A stretch of 64,000 bases of DNA from Streptomyces sp. HUAS 15-9 (GTDB lineage Bacteria; Actinomycetota; Actinomycetes; Streptomycetales; Streptomycetaceae): positions 124,001-188,000 of the forward strand of contig NZ_CP106798.1 in the NCBI RefSeq assembly GCF_025642155.1. Reading direction: 5' to 3'. Positions 39,219 through 47,705 of the stretch are shown here, piece after piece. Numbering within the stretch: the first letter of the stretch is position 1; every line of letters begins with the position of its first letter. The notes under the pieces were generated by a model. That model saw only the letters and a list, made by a program, of their open reading frames with translations. It had not been told where the DNA came from and did not search any database. The position numbers were made by a program, and so were the translations under genes.

Positions 39219-40285
39219 CCGTGACCCACACCCCCACCGCCGGGCCCGCCACGCCCTCCGTCGAGAAGACGACCTACAGGGAGGCGATGCGGGAGGCCCT
39301 GCGCGAGGCCCTGCGGACCGATGACCGGGTGTTCCTGATGGGTGAGGACGTGGGCCGCTACGGCGGCTGTTTCGGCGTCAGCCTCGGCCTGCTGGAGGAG
39401 TTCGGGCCCGAACGGATCCGCGACGCTCCGTTGTCGGAGTCCGCCTTCGTCGGCGCCGGCATCGGCGCGGCTATGGCGGGCATGCGGCCGATCGTCGAGA
39501 TCATGACGGTCAACTTCAGCCTGCTGGCCCTGGACCAGATTCTCAACAACGCGGCGACCTTGCTGCACATGTCGGGCGGGCAGTTGCCGGTCCCGATCGT
39601 CATCCGGATGACCACGGGCGCCGGACGGCAGCTCGCCGCGCAGCACTCGCACAGTCTGGAGGGTTGGTACGCGCACATCCCGGGCCTGCGCGTGCTTGCC
39701 CCGGCGACCATCACGGACGCCCGCCACATGCTCACCCCGGCGCTGGCCGACCCCGACCCCGTGCTGATCTTCGAGCACGGCAGCCTGTACAACGTCTCGG
39801 GCGAGCTGTCCGCCCACTCGGGCCCGGTCGACATCGACCGTGCCGCCATTCGCCGACCCGGCACGGACGTCTCGGTGATCACCTACGGCGGCTCGCTGCC
39901 CAAGGCGCTGGCCGCCGCCGAGGACCTGGCGAACATCGGCATCAGCGCGGAGGTCGTGGATCTGCGCACGCTGCGCCCCCTGGACGACGCCACCATCGGC
40001 GACTCGGTCGCGCGCACGCACCGCGCCGTCGTGGTCGACGAAGGGTGGCGCAGCGGCAGTCTCGCCGCGGAGATCTCCGCGCGCCTCACCGAACAGCATT
40101 TCTACGACCTCGACGCCCCCATCGAACGGGTGTGCAGCGTCGAAGTCCCCATGCCCTACGCGCGCAGGCTGGAGGAGGCCGCGCTGCCGCAGCCCGCCGG
40201 AATCGTCACGGCCGCGCGCCGAGCGGTCGGCGAACCCGTACCGACCGGTGCGGACGAGGGGGCGGACGCCGGGAGGTCGAGCTGA
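39215..40285 (+). CDS. 2-oxoacid / pyruvate / acetoin dehydrogenase E1 beta
   Basis: 356 residues, ATG 39215 overlapping E1 alpha. Transketolase pyrimidine domain ([50 protein letters not shown]) and C-terminal domain ([46 protein letters not shown]). Complete. One base separates its stop from the E2 start. Confidence 0.94.
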   Translation: MTVTHTPTAGPATPSVEKTTYREAMREALREALRTDDRVFLMGEDVGRYGGCFGVSLGLLEEFGPERIRDAPLSESAFVGAGIGAAMAGMRPIVEIMTVNFSLLALDQILNNAATLLHMSGGQLPVPIVIRMTTGAGRQLAAQHSHSLEGWYAHIPGLRVLAPATITDARHMLTPALADPDPVLIFEHGSLYNVSGELSAHSGPVDIDRAAIRRPGTDVSVITYGGSLPKALAAAEDLANIGISAEVVDLRTLRPLDDATIGDSVARTHRAVVVDEGWRSGSLAAEISARLTEQHFYDLDAPIERVCSVEVPMPYARRLEEAALPQPAGIVTAARRAVGEPVPTGADEGADAGRSS

Positions 40286-40286
40286 G

Positions 40287-41678
40287 ATGGCCGAGTTCAC
40301 CATGCCCTCCCTCGGCGCGGACATGGACGAGGGCCTGCTGCAGGAATGGCTCGTGGGTCCCGGGGACCGGGTGCACAAGGGCGACGTCGTCGCCGTCGTG
40401 GAAACCGACAAGGCGGCCATCGAGGTCGAGTGCTTCGAGTCCGGCACCGTGGGACGGCTGCTCGTCCGGGCGGGGACCCGGGTGCCGGTGGGGACGCCAC
40501 TCGCGGTGATCGAGGGCGCAACGCCTCGTGAGCCGAGGTCCGCCCAGAAGCCCGTGGCCACGGGTTCCAGAGACAAGCACGCAACGCACGCCGCGCGCAC
40601 CTCGGGCTCACCCCCACCACTGCCGCAGAAGCCGGCTGCGGAGGCCACCTCAGCGATCGGCGCAGGACCGCTGGTACGGCACCTCGCGCTACAACGCGGC
40701 GTCGATCTGACCGCCTTGCACGGCACCGGACCCGGCGGACGGATCACCCGTGCCGACGTGGAGCGCGCTGCGCCCGCCCCCGGGCCGAGGGTGCGGGCCA
40801 CCCCGTACGCCCGGCACCTCGCCCGGGACCTCGGCATCGACCTGACGACCGTCCGGGGCACCGGGGACGGCGGAGCCGTACGCGCGGCGGACGTGCGCAC
40901 GGCCACGCGTGCACGCGTCGAACGGCCGGAACCGGAGCGGGCCGGTGCGCGCGGGCGGGAAGGCGAGCAGCACGGGCACGTGGCTGTGCCGACCGACAGC
41001 GCCGGGGAACACCGTACGGACGCCATGCGCCGTGCCGTCGCCGAACTCATGAGCCGCTCCAAGCGAGAGATCCCGCACTACTACCTGTCCACCACGATCG
41101 ACTTCTCGGCGGCCGAGGAGTGGCTGCGGCGGTTCAACCGGGACCGTCCGCTCAGCGACCGCCTCGTGCCCGCGGCCCTGTTGTTGAAGGCCGCCGCCAC
41201 GGCGGCACGTGAGGTGCCGAGCCTCAACGGCTACTGGCAGCACGACCAGTTCGTTGCCGGCTCCGCCGTCAACCTGGGTGTCGCGGTGTCGCTCCGGCAG
41301 GGCGGACTGCTCGCGCCGGTCATCCACGACGCCGACACACTGTCACCCGACGTCCTCATGGCCGGCCTCAAGGACCTGGTCCAGCGCGCCCGCCGGGGCC
41401 GACTGCGGGGCAGCGAAATGTCGGGCGCCACCCTGACCGTCACGAATCTCGGCGATCAGGGCGTGGAGACCGTGTTCGGTGTCATCCATCCGCCCCAGGT
41501 CGCCCTGGTCGGCTTCGGCGCGGTCGTCGAGCGGCCCTGGGCCGTGGGCGGCATGCTCGGTGTCCGTCCGGTGGTGACCGCGACCCTGGCAGCCGACCAC
41601 CGGGCCACGGACGGTGCCGTGGGGGCGCGCTACCTGACGGCGATCGGCCGACTGCTTCAGAAACCGGAGGAGTGGTGA
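40287..41678 (+). CDS. Dihydrolipoamide acyltransferase (E2) with two subunit-binding domains
   Basis: 463 residues from ATG 40287 (GGGAGG upstream). One lipoyl domain with K42 in VVETDKAAIEVE, an Ala/Pro linker, then two peripheral-subunit-binding domains: VRHLALQRGVDLTALHGTGP and ARHLARDLGIDLTTVRGTGD, about 40 residues apart. The catalytic domain follows, with LTVTNLGDQGV and the active-site ADHRATDGAVGA (HxxxDG). E2 proteins normally carry a single binding domain. The E3 dihydrolipoamide dehydrogenase is not encoded in this operon. Confidence 0.94.
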   Translation: MAEFTMPSLGADMDEGLLQEWLVGPGDRVHKGDVVAVVETDKAAIEVECFESGTVGRLLVRAGTRVPVGTPLAVIEGATPREPRSAQKPVATGSRDKHATHAARTSGSPPPLPQKPAAEATSAIGAGPLVRHLALQRGVDLTALHGTGPGGRITRADVERAAPAPGPRVRATPYARHLARDLGIDLTTVRGTGDGGAVRAADVRTATRARVERPEPERAGARGREGEQHGHVAVPTDSAGEHRTDAMRRAVAELMSRSKREIPHYYLSTTIDFSAAEEWLRRFNRDRPLSDRLVPAALLLKAAATAAREVPSLNGYWQHDQFVAGSAVNLGVAVSLRQGGLLAPVIHDADTLSPDVLMAGLKDLVQRARRGRLRGSEMSGATLTVTNLGDQGVETVFGVIHPPQVALVGFGAVVERPWAVGGMLGVRPVVTATLAADHRATDGAVGARYLTAIGRLLQKPEEW

Positions 41679-41959
41679 GTCGGATGAAACCCCTGGACGA
41701 GGCGGAAGCCATGTCGGTGGTCAAGGAGTCCATCACCCTGATCGTCCCCGACGCGGACTTCACACGGGTGGAACCGGACGACAAGTTCCGTGATGTGCTC
41801 GAACTCGATTCTCTCGACTTCCTCAGCCTGGTGGAACTGCTCTGCGAACGCACCGGCATCCGTATCGACGAGGAGGACTACCCCGAACTGACCACGCTGT
41901 CCGACACCGTACGGTTCCTGGTCGGCAGGTCCAAGGACCGCACCGGCCGCACACCGTGA
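41675..41959 (+). CDS. Acyl carrier protein
   Basis: 94 residues from GTG 41675, overlapping the E2 stop (GTGA) with GGAGG four bases upstream; ATG 41684 is an alternative. Four-helix ACP fold with FRDVLELDSLDFLSLVELLC, phosphopantetheine on S46 of DSLD. Acidic. An ACP at the end of a 2-oxoacid dehydrogenase operon is unusual and suggests that the acyl group made by E2 or by the ligase is passed to ACP. That is inference. Confidence 0.9.
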   Translation: MSRMKPLDEAEAMSVVKESITLIVPDADFTRVEPDDKFRDVLELDSLDFLSLVELLCERTGIRIDEEDYPELTTLSDTVRFLVGRSKDRTGRTP

Positions 41960-41980
41960 GTTCACGGCCGCATGTGCGCC

Positions 41981-43471
41981 TCAGTCCGGCTCCATGTAGG
42001 GACGACGGAAGACCGGGGCCTGACTGATACCCCATGGGCGTACGACGGTCAGCGCGCGGGCGACCGCGGACTGCAAGGGGCCGCTGGTATCGACTGCCAC
42101 GGCCTCGGGCCACGGCGGTTCCCCGGCCGCCATGGCCGCGGCGATGTCGGGGCCGGCATCGGACGGGCCGGCGGCGCGCGAGTTCAGGCGGGCCACCGAC
42201 ACCTCACTCGGCACATGGCAGTGCAGGGCCACCAGGTCGGCGCTGGTGCGTTCGGCCGCGCGCAGCGCCGCCTCACGCTGTCCTGCGTCGGACCAGGTGG
42301 CGTCCAGGACGACGGACTCGCCGGAGGACATCAGCGCGGCCGCGCGGTCGAGCAGGGTGGCATAGGTCTTGGCCGTCCACTCGGGTGTGTACAGGCCCTC
42401 GCCGTAGCGGGCCGCAGCGGACTGCTCCGCGGGGACACCGGCAAGCTCCTTGCGAAGGCGGTCGCTGCTGAGCAGGGTGACCCCCAGCCGGTCGGCCAGC
42501 GCTCCGGAAAGGGTGGACTTTCCGCTGCCGGGCAGTCCGCCGACGAGGATGAGCGAGACGGCAGATGTACGCAGGTGACGCAGAGCCACCGAGGCCAGCC
42601 GCCGCGACGCCCCCTCGGTGCCGGGTGCGCCCTGCCGGGCCTGGATCAGGGAGACCTTGGCACGGACGAAAGCGCGGTAGGCGACGTAGTGGTGCCACAG
42701 GGAAGGGGGCGCGGGATCACCGGAGTACTCGCCGTACTGGGCGAGGAAATACGCCGCAGCCTCCGGGGCGCCGAGTTGTTCCAGATCCATGGCGAGGAAG
42801 GCGGCATCGTCCAGGCCGTCGACGTAGCGGAGGCGGTCGTCGAACTCCAGACAGTCCAGGACGCGAGGGCCGTCGTCGAGGCAGAAGATGTCTTCGGCGA
42901 GGAGGTCGCCGTGGCCGTCGACCACCCGACCCTGCTCGATGCGGGAGTCGAACAGCCGCTTGCGGCCGTCGAGATAGCGCCGGACCAGCCGCTCGGTCTC
43001 CCCCACACCGTCGGGCCCGAAGCCGTCGGCGGCCAGCGCCCGGACCTGTGCGAAGCTGGCCTCCCAGCGCGACGACAGCGCGTCTCGCGTGCCTTGTTCG
43101 TCCACGTCACGGCCGCGGGGCGCCTCCGCGTGCCAGGCGGCGAGGTGCCGGGCGACGGCTCGAAGGACGTCGTCGACGGCGGCTCCTTCTCGTATCAGGT
43201 GGGAGAGGCGGCGGTCGACCGGCATGCGGCGCATCACCACGACCGGTTCGGGCGCCTTCGTGTCAGGGCTGCGGAACTCGCCCAGACCCAAGTAGACGTC
43301 GGGGGCGAAGCGGCGGTTGAGAGCGACCTCGCGCTCGCATGCGGCCCGGCGGGCCGCCACCGTGGTGTAGTCCAGGAACTCCAGATCGACCGGCTTTTTG
43401 GCCTTGTAGGCGCGGTCACCGGCGAAGATCACGATCGCGGTGTGGGTCTCGACCACCATGGCGCGCGACAT
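41981..43471 (-). CDS. APH-like phosphotransferase fused to an AAA kinase domain
   Basis: 496 residues taking ATG 43471 (GAGGGTGG upstream); ATG 43567, which overlaps the Usp stop, would add 32 Arg/Pro-rich residues. N-terminal part: VIFAGDRAYKAKKPVDLEFL and the phosphotransferase core VVDGHGDLLAEDIFCLDD plus CLEFDDRLRYVDGLDDAAFL. C-terminal P-loop kinase: LILVGGLPGSGKSTLSGALA and VVLDATWSDAGQREAA. This two-domain family is widespread in actinobacteria, often near Usp genes; substrate unknown. Confidence 0.85.
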   Translation of the reverse strand: MSRAMVVETHTAIVIFAGDRAYKAKKPVDLEFLDYTTVAARRAACEREVALNRRFAPDVYLGLGEFRSPDTKAPEPVVVMRRMPVDRRLSHLIREGAAVDDVLRAVARHLAAWHAEAPRGRDVDEQGTRDALSSRWEASFAQVRALAADGFGPDGVGETERLVRRYLDGRKRLFDSRIEQGRVVDGHGDLLAEDIFCLDDGPRVLDCLEFDDRLRYVDGLDDAAFLAMDLEQLGAPEAAAYFLAQYGEYSGDPAPPSLWHHYVAYRAFVRAKVSLIQARQGAPGTEGASRRLASVALRHLRTSAVSLILVGGLPGSGKSTLSGALADRLGVTLLSSDRLRKELAGVPAEQSAAARYGEGLYTPEWTAKTYATLLDRAAALMSSGESVVLDATWSDAGQREAALRAAERTSADLVALHCHVPSEVSVARLNSRAAGPSDAGPDIAAAMAAGEPPWPEAVAVDTSGPLQSAVARALTVVRPWGISQAPVFRRPYMEPD

Positions 43472-43559
43472 GGGCCCACCCTCGTGCCAGGCACCGGACC
43501 GGAGCGCGGACGCATCGGTCCGCGGCACCGGCCGCACCGACTGCCCGCGGGGGCCGGGC

Positions 43560-44429
43560 TCAGTCATGAGGAACGACGGCGACGGGGCAGCGCCCGTGAT
43601 GCACGGCGGCCTGCGCCACGGGACCCAGGTGGGGCGCCAGACCATGACGATGCCGGCGACGGCCCACGACCAGCAGAGCGGCTCCTTCGGCAGCCTGTAC
43701 GACGACCTTGGCGGGGCTCGCGAGACGGACGCTGTCGGCCACGTCCAGCCGCGGATACTTCTCCCGCCACAGGTGGAGCGCCTCGTCCAGCTGCTTGTAC
43801 GCATCCCGCGTCATCTCTTCGGTGACGTCGTGGTCCACTCCCCAGGGCACCCGTGCGTGGAGCGGCACGCTTCGGCCGTGGACGGCCAGGAGAGGAAGGC
43901 CCCTGGCCGCAGCGGTGTGGACGGCGAAGTCGAGCAGGGCGTCGCAGGATCCGTGCAGTTTCAGTGCTACGACGACACGGCCGGCGGGTGCCGGGGACGC
44001 CCCCTGATCTTGGGGTTCGGCGCGGACCAGCACCACCGGCCGCTCCGCCCGTGCCACGACGGGCATGCTGACATCACCCAGGAAGTAACTCTCGACGGGC
44101 TCCAGACCACGCGAACCCAGCACCGTCATCTCCGACTCCGAGGCCGCCTGGAGCAGGGCGTTCTGAGCGTCGTCGGCCACCAGGTTCCCGACGATGGACA
44201 GGCCCGGGTGGCGCGCCTGGAGCTCGGCTCGCGCGGTGTGGACCAGACGCTTCGCCCAGTAGTTCTGATCGACTTCCGCGGGGACGCGGGCCGGTTCCGG
44301 CGCCAGCAGCGGCCACGCGTGCAGCAGGCGCAGGGTGAGCTTGCGCTTCTCGGCCTCGTCCGCGGCCCAGCGGGCGGCGGCGAGGCTCTCGGGCGAGCCG
44401 TCGAGGCCCACGGTGACGGCTGGTTGCAT
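43560..44429 (-). CDS. Tandem-domain universal stress protein
   Basis: 289 residues from ATG 44429. Domain 1 about 1-140: PAVTVGLDGSPESLAAARWA and VLGSRGLEPVESYFLGDVSM, where the second glycine spacing is altered. Domain 2 about 150-289: GRVVVALKLHGSCDALLDFA and VVGRRRHRHGLAPHLGPVAQ, in which the ATP motif is strongly diverged. It may not bind ATP normally in domain 2. Co-directional with the APH-AAA gene. Confidence 0.9.
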   Translation of the reverse strand: MQPAVTVGLDGSPESLAAARWAADEAEKRKLTLRLLHAWPLLAPEPARVPAEVDQNYWAKRLVHTARAELQARHPGLSIVGNLVADDAQNALLQAASESEMTVLGSRGLEPVESYFLGDVSMPVVARAERPVVLVRAEPQDQGASPAPAGRVVVALKLHGSCDALLDFAVHTAAARGLPLLAVHGRSVPLHARVPWGVDHDVTEEMTRDAYKQLDEALHLWREKYPRLDVADSVRLASPAKVVVQAAEGAALLVVGRRRHRHGLAPHLGPVAQAAVHHGRCPVAVVPHD

Positions 44430-44736
44430 GGCGGCGGCCTCCGTCTCGTAAGAAGCTGGAAATGACGGTGGACGACTCCGTTCGAGTGGCTGGTCCGGAC
44501 ATCGCCTCTTTTCCGAGCGCGGTGCGTTCTCTCATTCGAGGATCACCCCGATCCCCTCCGCGGCGCATGTGGACCCGGCGGCACGCCGGGCGCGGTGTCG
44601 GAGGCGGACCGTGACGACGGCCGCCTCCGGGGCCGGACGGCCGGTCCGCAGGGACCTTCGGCCCGGTGACCGGAGCCCACTGCTGTTCGACTGTGGATGA
44701 GGGGGAACGGACCAGCAACGTGCTGGAGGCCGCATC
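44430..44736. other. Divergent promoter region, no gene
   Basis: 307 bases between divergent starts 44429 and 44737. I see no coding sequence. It holds the motif at 44651-44664 and ends in GGAG-type sites for the Rv1733c-like gene. Confidence 0.6.
44651..44664. promoter_or_regulatory. Candidate DosR/OsdR-like operator
   Basis: GGGACCTTCGGCCC, 72 nt upstream of the Rv1733c-like gene. Eleven of 14 positions agree with the core of the mycobacterial DosR box GGGACTTTAGTCCC. Confidence 0.45.
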
Positions 44737-45342
44737 ATGAGCGCACACGGTTCGCCGTCCGCATCCGGTCCACCCCGGCCCCACCAGGGGAACGCACCCC
44801 ATGGGACGAACCCGCTGAGGCGTGCGTCCGACAGGTTCGAATCCTGGTTCGGCCGGGTGCTGATGCTCGTCCTCGTCCTCGGAGTGCCGGCGGCCGCGCT
44901 CAGTGCGGGGCTGACGGCGTACGAGTCATCCATGCGCACCGTGCACGCCCAGGTTGCGCAACGACACGAGGTCGTCGCCCGAGTGACGTCGGACGTGCCG
45001 GGTGATGACCCTGTGTCGAAGCAACCGGCGCGGATCCGCTGGATCGAGCAGAACGGCGTCACGCGGACGGGAACCACTTTCGTCGAACCGGGAACACGCA
45101 AGGGTGCCACGGTGCGGGTGTGGGTGAACCGGGACGGAGCCATCACCGATGCACCGATGAACACGGTCGCCGCGAAGGCCCACGGCTGGTTCGTGGGTGT
45201 CATGGCGGCACTCGGTGTGATCGCCGGGGTCCAGGCCGCACGGGCAGCCACACGCCTGGCGCTGGACCGGAGGAGGTACGCGCAGTGGACTACCGAATGG
45301 GACCTGGTGGAGCCGCTGTGGTCCCAGCGCTTCCGCCGGTGA
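44737..45342 (+). CDS. Rv1733c-like two-helix membrane protein
   Basis: 201 residues from ATG 44737. Polar N-terminus, TM1 about 40-62 (LMLVLVLGVPAAALSAGLTA), a 90-residue outside domain (RHEVVARVTSDVPG, RIRWIEQNGVTRTG, VRVWVNRDGAITDAP), TM2 about 150-172 (GWFVGVMAALGVIAGVQAAR), and the short tail WDLVEPLWSQRFRR. This layout and tail match the Rv1733c family, whose founder is a DosR-regulon dormancy antigen. Biochemical function unknown. Followed closely by the DUF1876 gene. Confidence 0.85.
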   Translation: MSAHGSPSASGPPRPHQGNAPHGTNPLRRASDRFESWFGRVLMLVLVLGVPAAALSAGLTAYESSMRTVHAQVAQRHEVVARVTSDVPGDDPVSKQPARIRWIEQNGVTRTGTTFVEPGTRKGATVRVWVNRDGAITDAPMNTVAAKAHGWFVGVMAALGVIAGVQAARAATRLALDRRRYAQWTTEWDLVEPLWSQRFRR

Positions 45343-45370
45343 CCGATGGGCCGGAGTGACGAGGAAGGCA

Positions 45371-45658
45371 ATGTCGCACACGGCTGAATGGAAGGTTCGT
45401 CTCCACCTCTTCGAAGACGACGACGGAACGACCAAGGCGCACGTGGTGCTCGACACCGGCACCACGGCGCTCACCGGTCACGGAACCGCGCACTGTCATC
45501 CGGCGGACACGGACGTGCCGGAGATCGGTGACGAACTGGCGGCAGGCCGGGCCATGCACGACCTCGCCCACCAGCTGCTCAACGTCGCGGGACACGACAT
45601 CCAGGCCATGGGTGCGTCGCGGCCGAGCGCCCGTGAGGCCGCTGGATGGCCCGTGTGA
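45371..45658 (+). CDS. DUF1876 (Rv1738-like) protein
   Basis: 95 residues from ATG 45371 (GAGGAAGG upstream). Core WKVRLHLFEDDDGTTKAHVV, TALTGHGTAHCHPADTDVP and EIGDELAAGRAMHDLAHQLL. Mycobacterial Rv1738, a strongly hypoxia-induced DosR target, is the family example and has a ribosome-hibernation-factor-like fold. Twenty-eight bases after the Rv1733c-like gene, so probably one operon. The convergent CBS gene ends 12 bases further on. Confidence 0.88.
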   Translation: MSHTAEWKVRLHLFEDDDGTTKAHVVLDTGTTALTGHGTAHCHPADTDVPEIGDELAAGRAMHDLAHQLLNVAGHDIQAMGASRPSAREAAGWPV

Positions 45659-45670
45659 GACCCGGTGGAC

Positions 45671-46345
45671 TCAAGAAGTAGCGGGGGAACGGCCGGTGTC
45701 GTCCGTCCTGTAGTCGATATGTCCGGCGACCGACACCACGCCGTCGACACCACGGCACAGGTGCTCGATGACGGGGATCAGGCTCCGGAACTCCACGGAG
45801 CCGCCCAGGTCGACCCGCCCCTCGCGCACCTCGACCGTTACTTCCGAGGGATCGAGCCCCATCGTGCGCCGCAGCACGTCCGCGGTGATCTCGTCGCGGA
45901 TGGCGTCGTCACGGCGCAGGAAGATCCTCAGCAGATCACCGCGGCTGACGATGCCCAGGAGCCGGTCCGCCTCGTCCACCACGGGCAGCCGCTTGACGTG
46001 CTGGGCCTCCATGAGGCGCGCGGCCTCCACCACGTTCCACTCCGGACGTGCGCACACCGCGGGAGCCGACATCAGTTCCTCGGCGCGGGAACCTCCGGCC
46101 TTGGCCCGCTCCCAGGCCTCCAGGTTCGGGACCGGAACCCTGCCCGACGGGTCGGCCTGGTCGGCGCTCTTGCGCAGCAGGTCGGCCTCGGACACCACAC
46201 CCATGGGGCGCTCCAGATCGTCCACCACGGGCACGGCGGTGATGTCGTTCTCCGCCAGCAGCCTGACGAGCTCCTTGAACGGCGTGTCACGCCGTGCCCG
46301 GACGACGTCCCGGGTCATGAGCTCCTCGACCGTTCGGTGCTGCAT
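45671..46345 (-). CDS. CBS-pair plus BON domain protein
   Basis: 224 residues from ATG 46345 with GGGAGG upstream; the frame is open to 46987 but that part overlaps other features. CBS1 about 8-60 (VEELMTRDVVRARRDTPFKE), CBS2 about 88-145 (AEELMSAPAVCARPEWNVVE), BON about 150-212 (VTVEVREGRVDLGGSVEF). Third CBS-BON gene of the island. Probably a nucleotide sensor; partner unknown. Confidence 0.92.
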   Translation of the reverse strand: MQHRTVEELMTRDVVRARRDTPFKELVRLLAENDITAVPVVDDLERPMGVVSEADLLRKSADQADPSGRVPVPNLEAWERAKAGGSRAEELMSAPAVCARPEWNVVEAARLMEAQHVKRLPVVDEADRLLGIVSRGDLLRIFLRRDDAIRDEITADVLRRTMGLDPSEVTVEVREGRVDLGGSVEFRSLIPVIEHLCRGVDGVVSVAGHIDYRTDDTGRSPATS

Positions 46346-46408
46346 GTCGCCTCCCGGATATGGGCCGCCCGCCTCGCGGACACGGCCCTCTCGTCCCCCT
46401 ACGGCCGT

Positions 46409-46422
46409 GTGACCCACGGGGC
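46409..46422. promoter_or_regulatory. Weak motif upstream of CBS and DUF1918 genes
   Basis: GTGACCCACGGGGC, 63 nt upstream of 46345 and 40 nt upstream of 46463. Only the GACC…CGG part agrees with the shared motif. Confidence 0.2.
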
Positions 46423-46462
46423 AGGGTGGATACAGCACCATTCTGAGGAGAGGGCCGCGATC

Positions 46463-46636
46463 ATGCGAGCTCACCTCGGCGACCAAGGCGTCATCGAAGG
46501 TCCGACGACTGGCGGCGCCACGCGCGACGGCAAGACCGTCGGACTCCACCACGAGGACGGAACAGCTCCGTACGACGTGCGATGGTCGGGCACGGACGCG
46601 GTCAGCAGTTCGGCGAGGAGGTGCCTTGGGTGGTGA
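46463..46636 (+). pseudogene. Truncated DUF1918 gene
   Basis: ATG 46463 has a good site (GAGGAGAGG). The frame encodes MRAHLGDQGVIEG and TVGLHHEDGTAPYDVRWSG, the first two thirds of DUF1918. It then enters unrelated sequence (TDAVSSSARRCLGW) shared with the GntR fragment on the other strand. The C-terminal FPGPDA block is lost. Compare the intact copy at 22818. Confidence 0.7.
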
Positions 46637-46940
46637 GGGCGATGGATGTGTGCTCGGCCAGAACTCCCGGTGGCATTCCCGCGATGGGGTCGGTGCGTAG
46701 TGTGGGCTCGTGGGGGGCGGTCGGCCCCAGGGCCAGGCGGGAGACGATGCGGTAGCGGTCACCGCGGTAGACGGAGTGGACGTATTCGACGGGCCGTTGG
46801 CCGGTGTCGCTGGTGAGGCGTTCGAAGAGCAGGGCGGGTGACAGGTGCGGGACCCCGAGGAGTCTGGCCTCGGCCTGGCTGACGACGGTGGGTTCGATCG
46901 TCTGTGTGGCGTCGCTGACCTGGACTCCGTGACGCTCGCG
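46602..46940 (-). pseudogene. GntR-family regulator, UTRA-domain fragment
   Basis: Minus strand from about 46940: LRERHGVQVSDATQTIEPTV, then LLGVPHLSPALLFERLTSDT, RPVEYVHSVYRGDRYRIVSR, ending at 46602. This is the ligand-binding UTRA domain of a HutC-type GntR regulator. The N-terminal winged helix and the first part of UTRA are absent. The fragment meets the hydrolase fragment head-to-head. Confidence 0.7.
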
Positions 46941-47441
46941 GAGATGTTCGTAACCTTCTTCACCATCAACGACCTCACCGCGCCCATGGCGGACGACTAC
47001 TCGGAATACGACTTCGAGTACCTGCCCAACGGCGGCTGGGGCGAGTCCTCCGCAATCCTCTACACGACGTCCTGGGAGACCTACAACCCCGACCCGTGGC
47101 AGGCCGTCAACCAGCACACCGAGTCCAGGCTGAGCTACGACGGCTGGCACAATCTGCAGCTGACCATCGACAACGGCAGCATCAAGTACTACATCGACGG
47201 ACAGCTCTTCGGCACCCACGACGCCGCCTACCTGCCCGAACGCCCCATGTCGATCAACTTCAACCAGTGGCTGATCGACCTCACGGGCCAGACCGCCACC
47301 ACCGACCGCGCCTACGACGAACAGGTCGACTACGTCCTCCACGTCAAGGACCAGGTCCTGACCCCGGCTCAGATATCCGCCAAAGTGAATGCCTACCGCA
47401 CGGCAGGCACCACGTTCGAGGACACCGTCCCCACCAGCTAG
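46936..47441 (+). pseudogene. C-terminal fragment of a secreted glycoside hydrolase-like protein
   Basis: Plus strand from about 46936: MFVTFFTINDLTAPMADDYS, then YDFEYLPNGGWG, ILYTTSWETYNPDPWQAV, GWHNLQLTIDNGSIKYYIDG, MSINFNQWLIDL. This reads as the second half of a concanavalin-like (GH16-type) beta-jelly-roll enzyme. No start, signal peptide or first half is present. An intact stop at 47441 is followed by a terminator, so the 3' end of the original gene survives. Confidence 0.6.
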
Positions 47442-47453
47442 CACGCGCACGCA

Positions 47454-47499
47454 GGCGGCAGAGCGCCACGCGTCCGAAGGCCAGGAACGCTCTGCCGCC
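47454..47499 (+). terminator. Strong stem-loop after the hydrolase fragment
   Basis: GGCGGCAGAGCG (47454-47465) pairs perfectly with CGCTCTGCCGCC (47488-47499); 22-nt loop. It starts 13 nt after the stop. Confidence 0.8.
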
Positions 47500-47705
47500 C
47501 GCATGCGATCCTGTTGCGCGCACGCGAGGCCCGTCTACGTGAGGCCGCCCTCACGAGGCCGGTTCAGCCGGCCCGGGCAGCCCCGATTGGCCTCCCCGGC
47601 GCTGCGCACCACACAGACGGCGTAGTCGGCGGACCGCACGTCCGGGCCAACAGCGCCATCGACGGCGGAAGGGGGTGGTGGCAGCCTGTTCCGTACCCTG
47701 GCGGC

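Noticed and set aside
46346..46987. Extension of the CBS-BON reading frame upstream to 46987
   Set aside because: It would overlap the DUF1918, GntR and hydrolase fragments. GGGAGG and the CBS domain fix the start at 46345.
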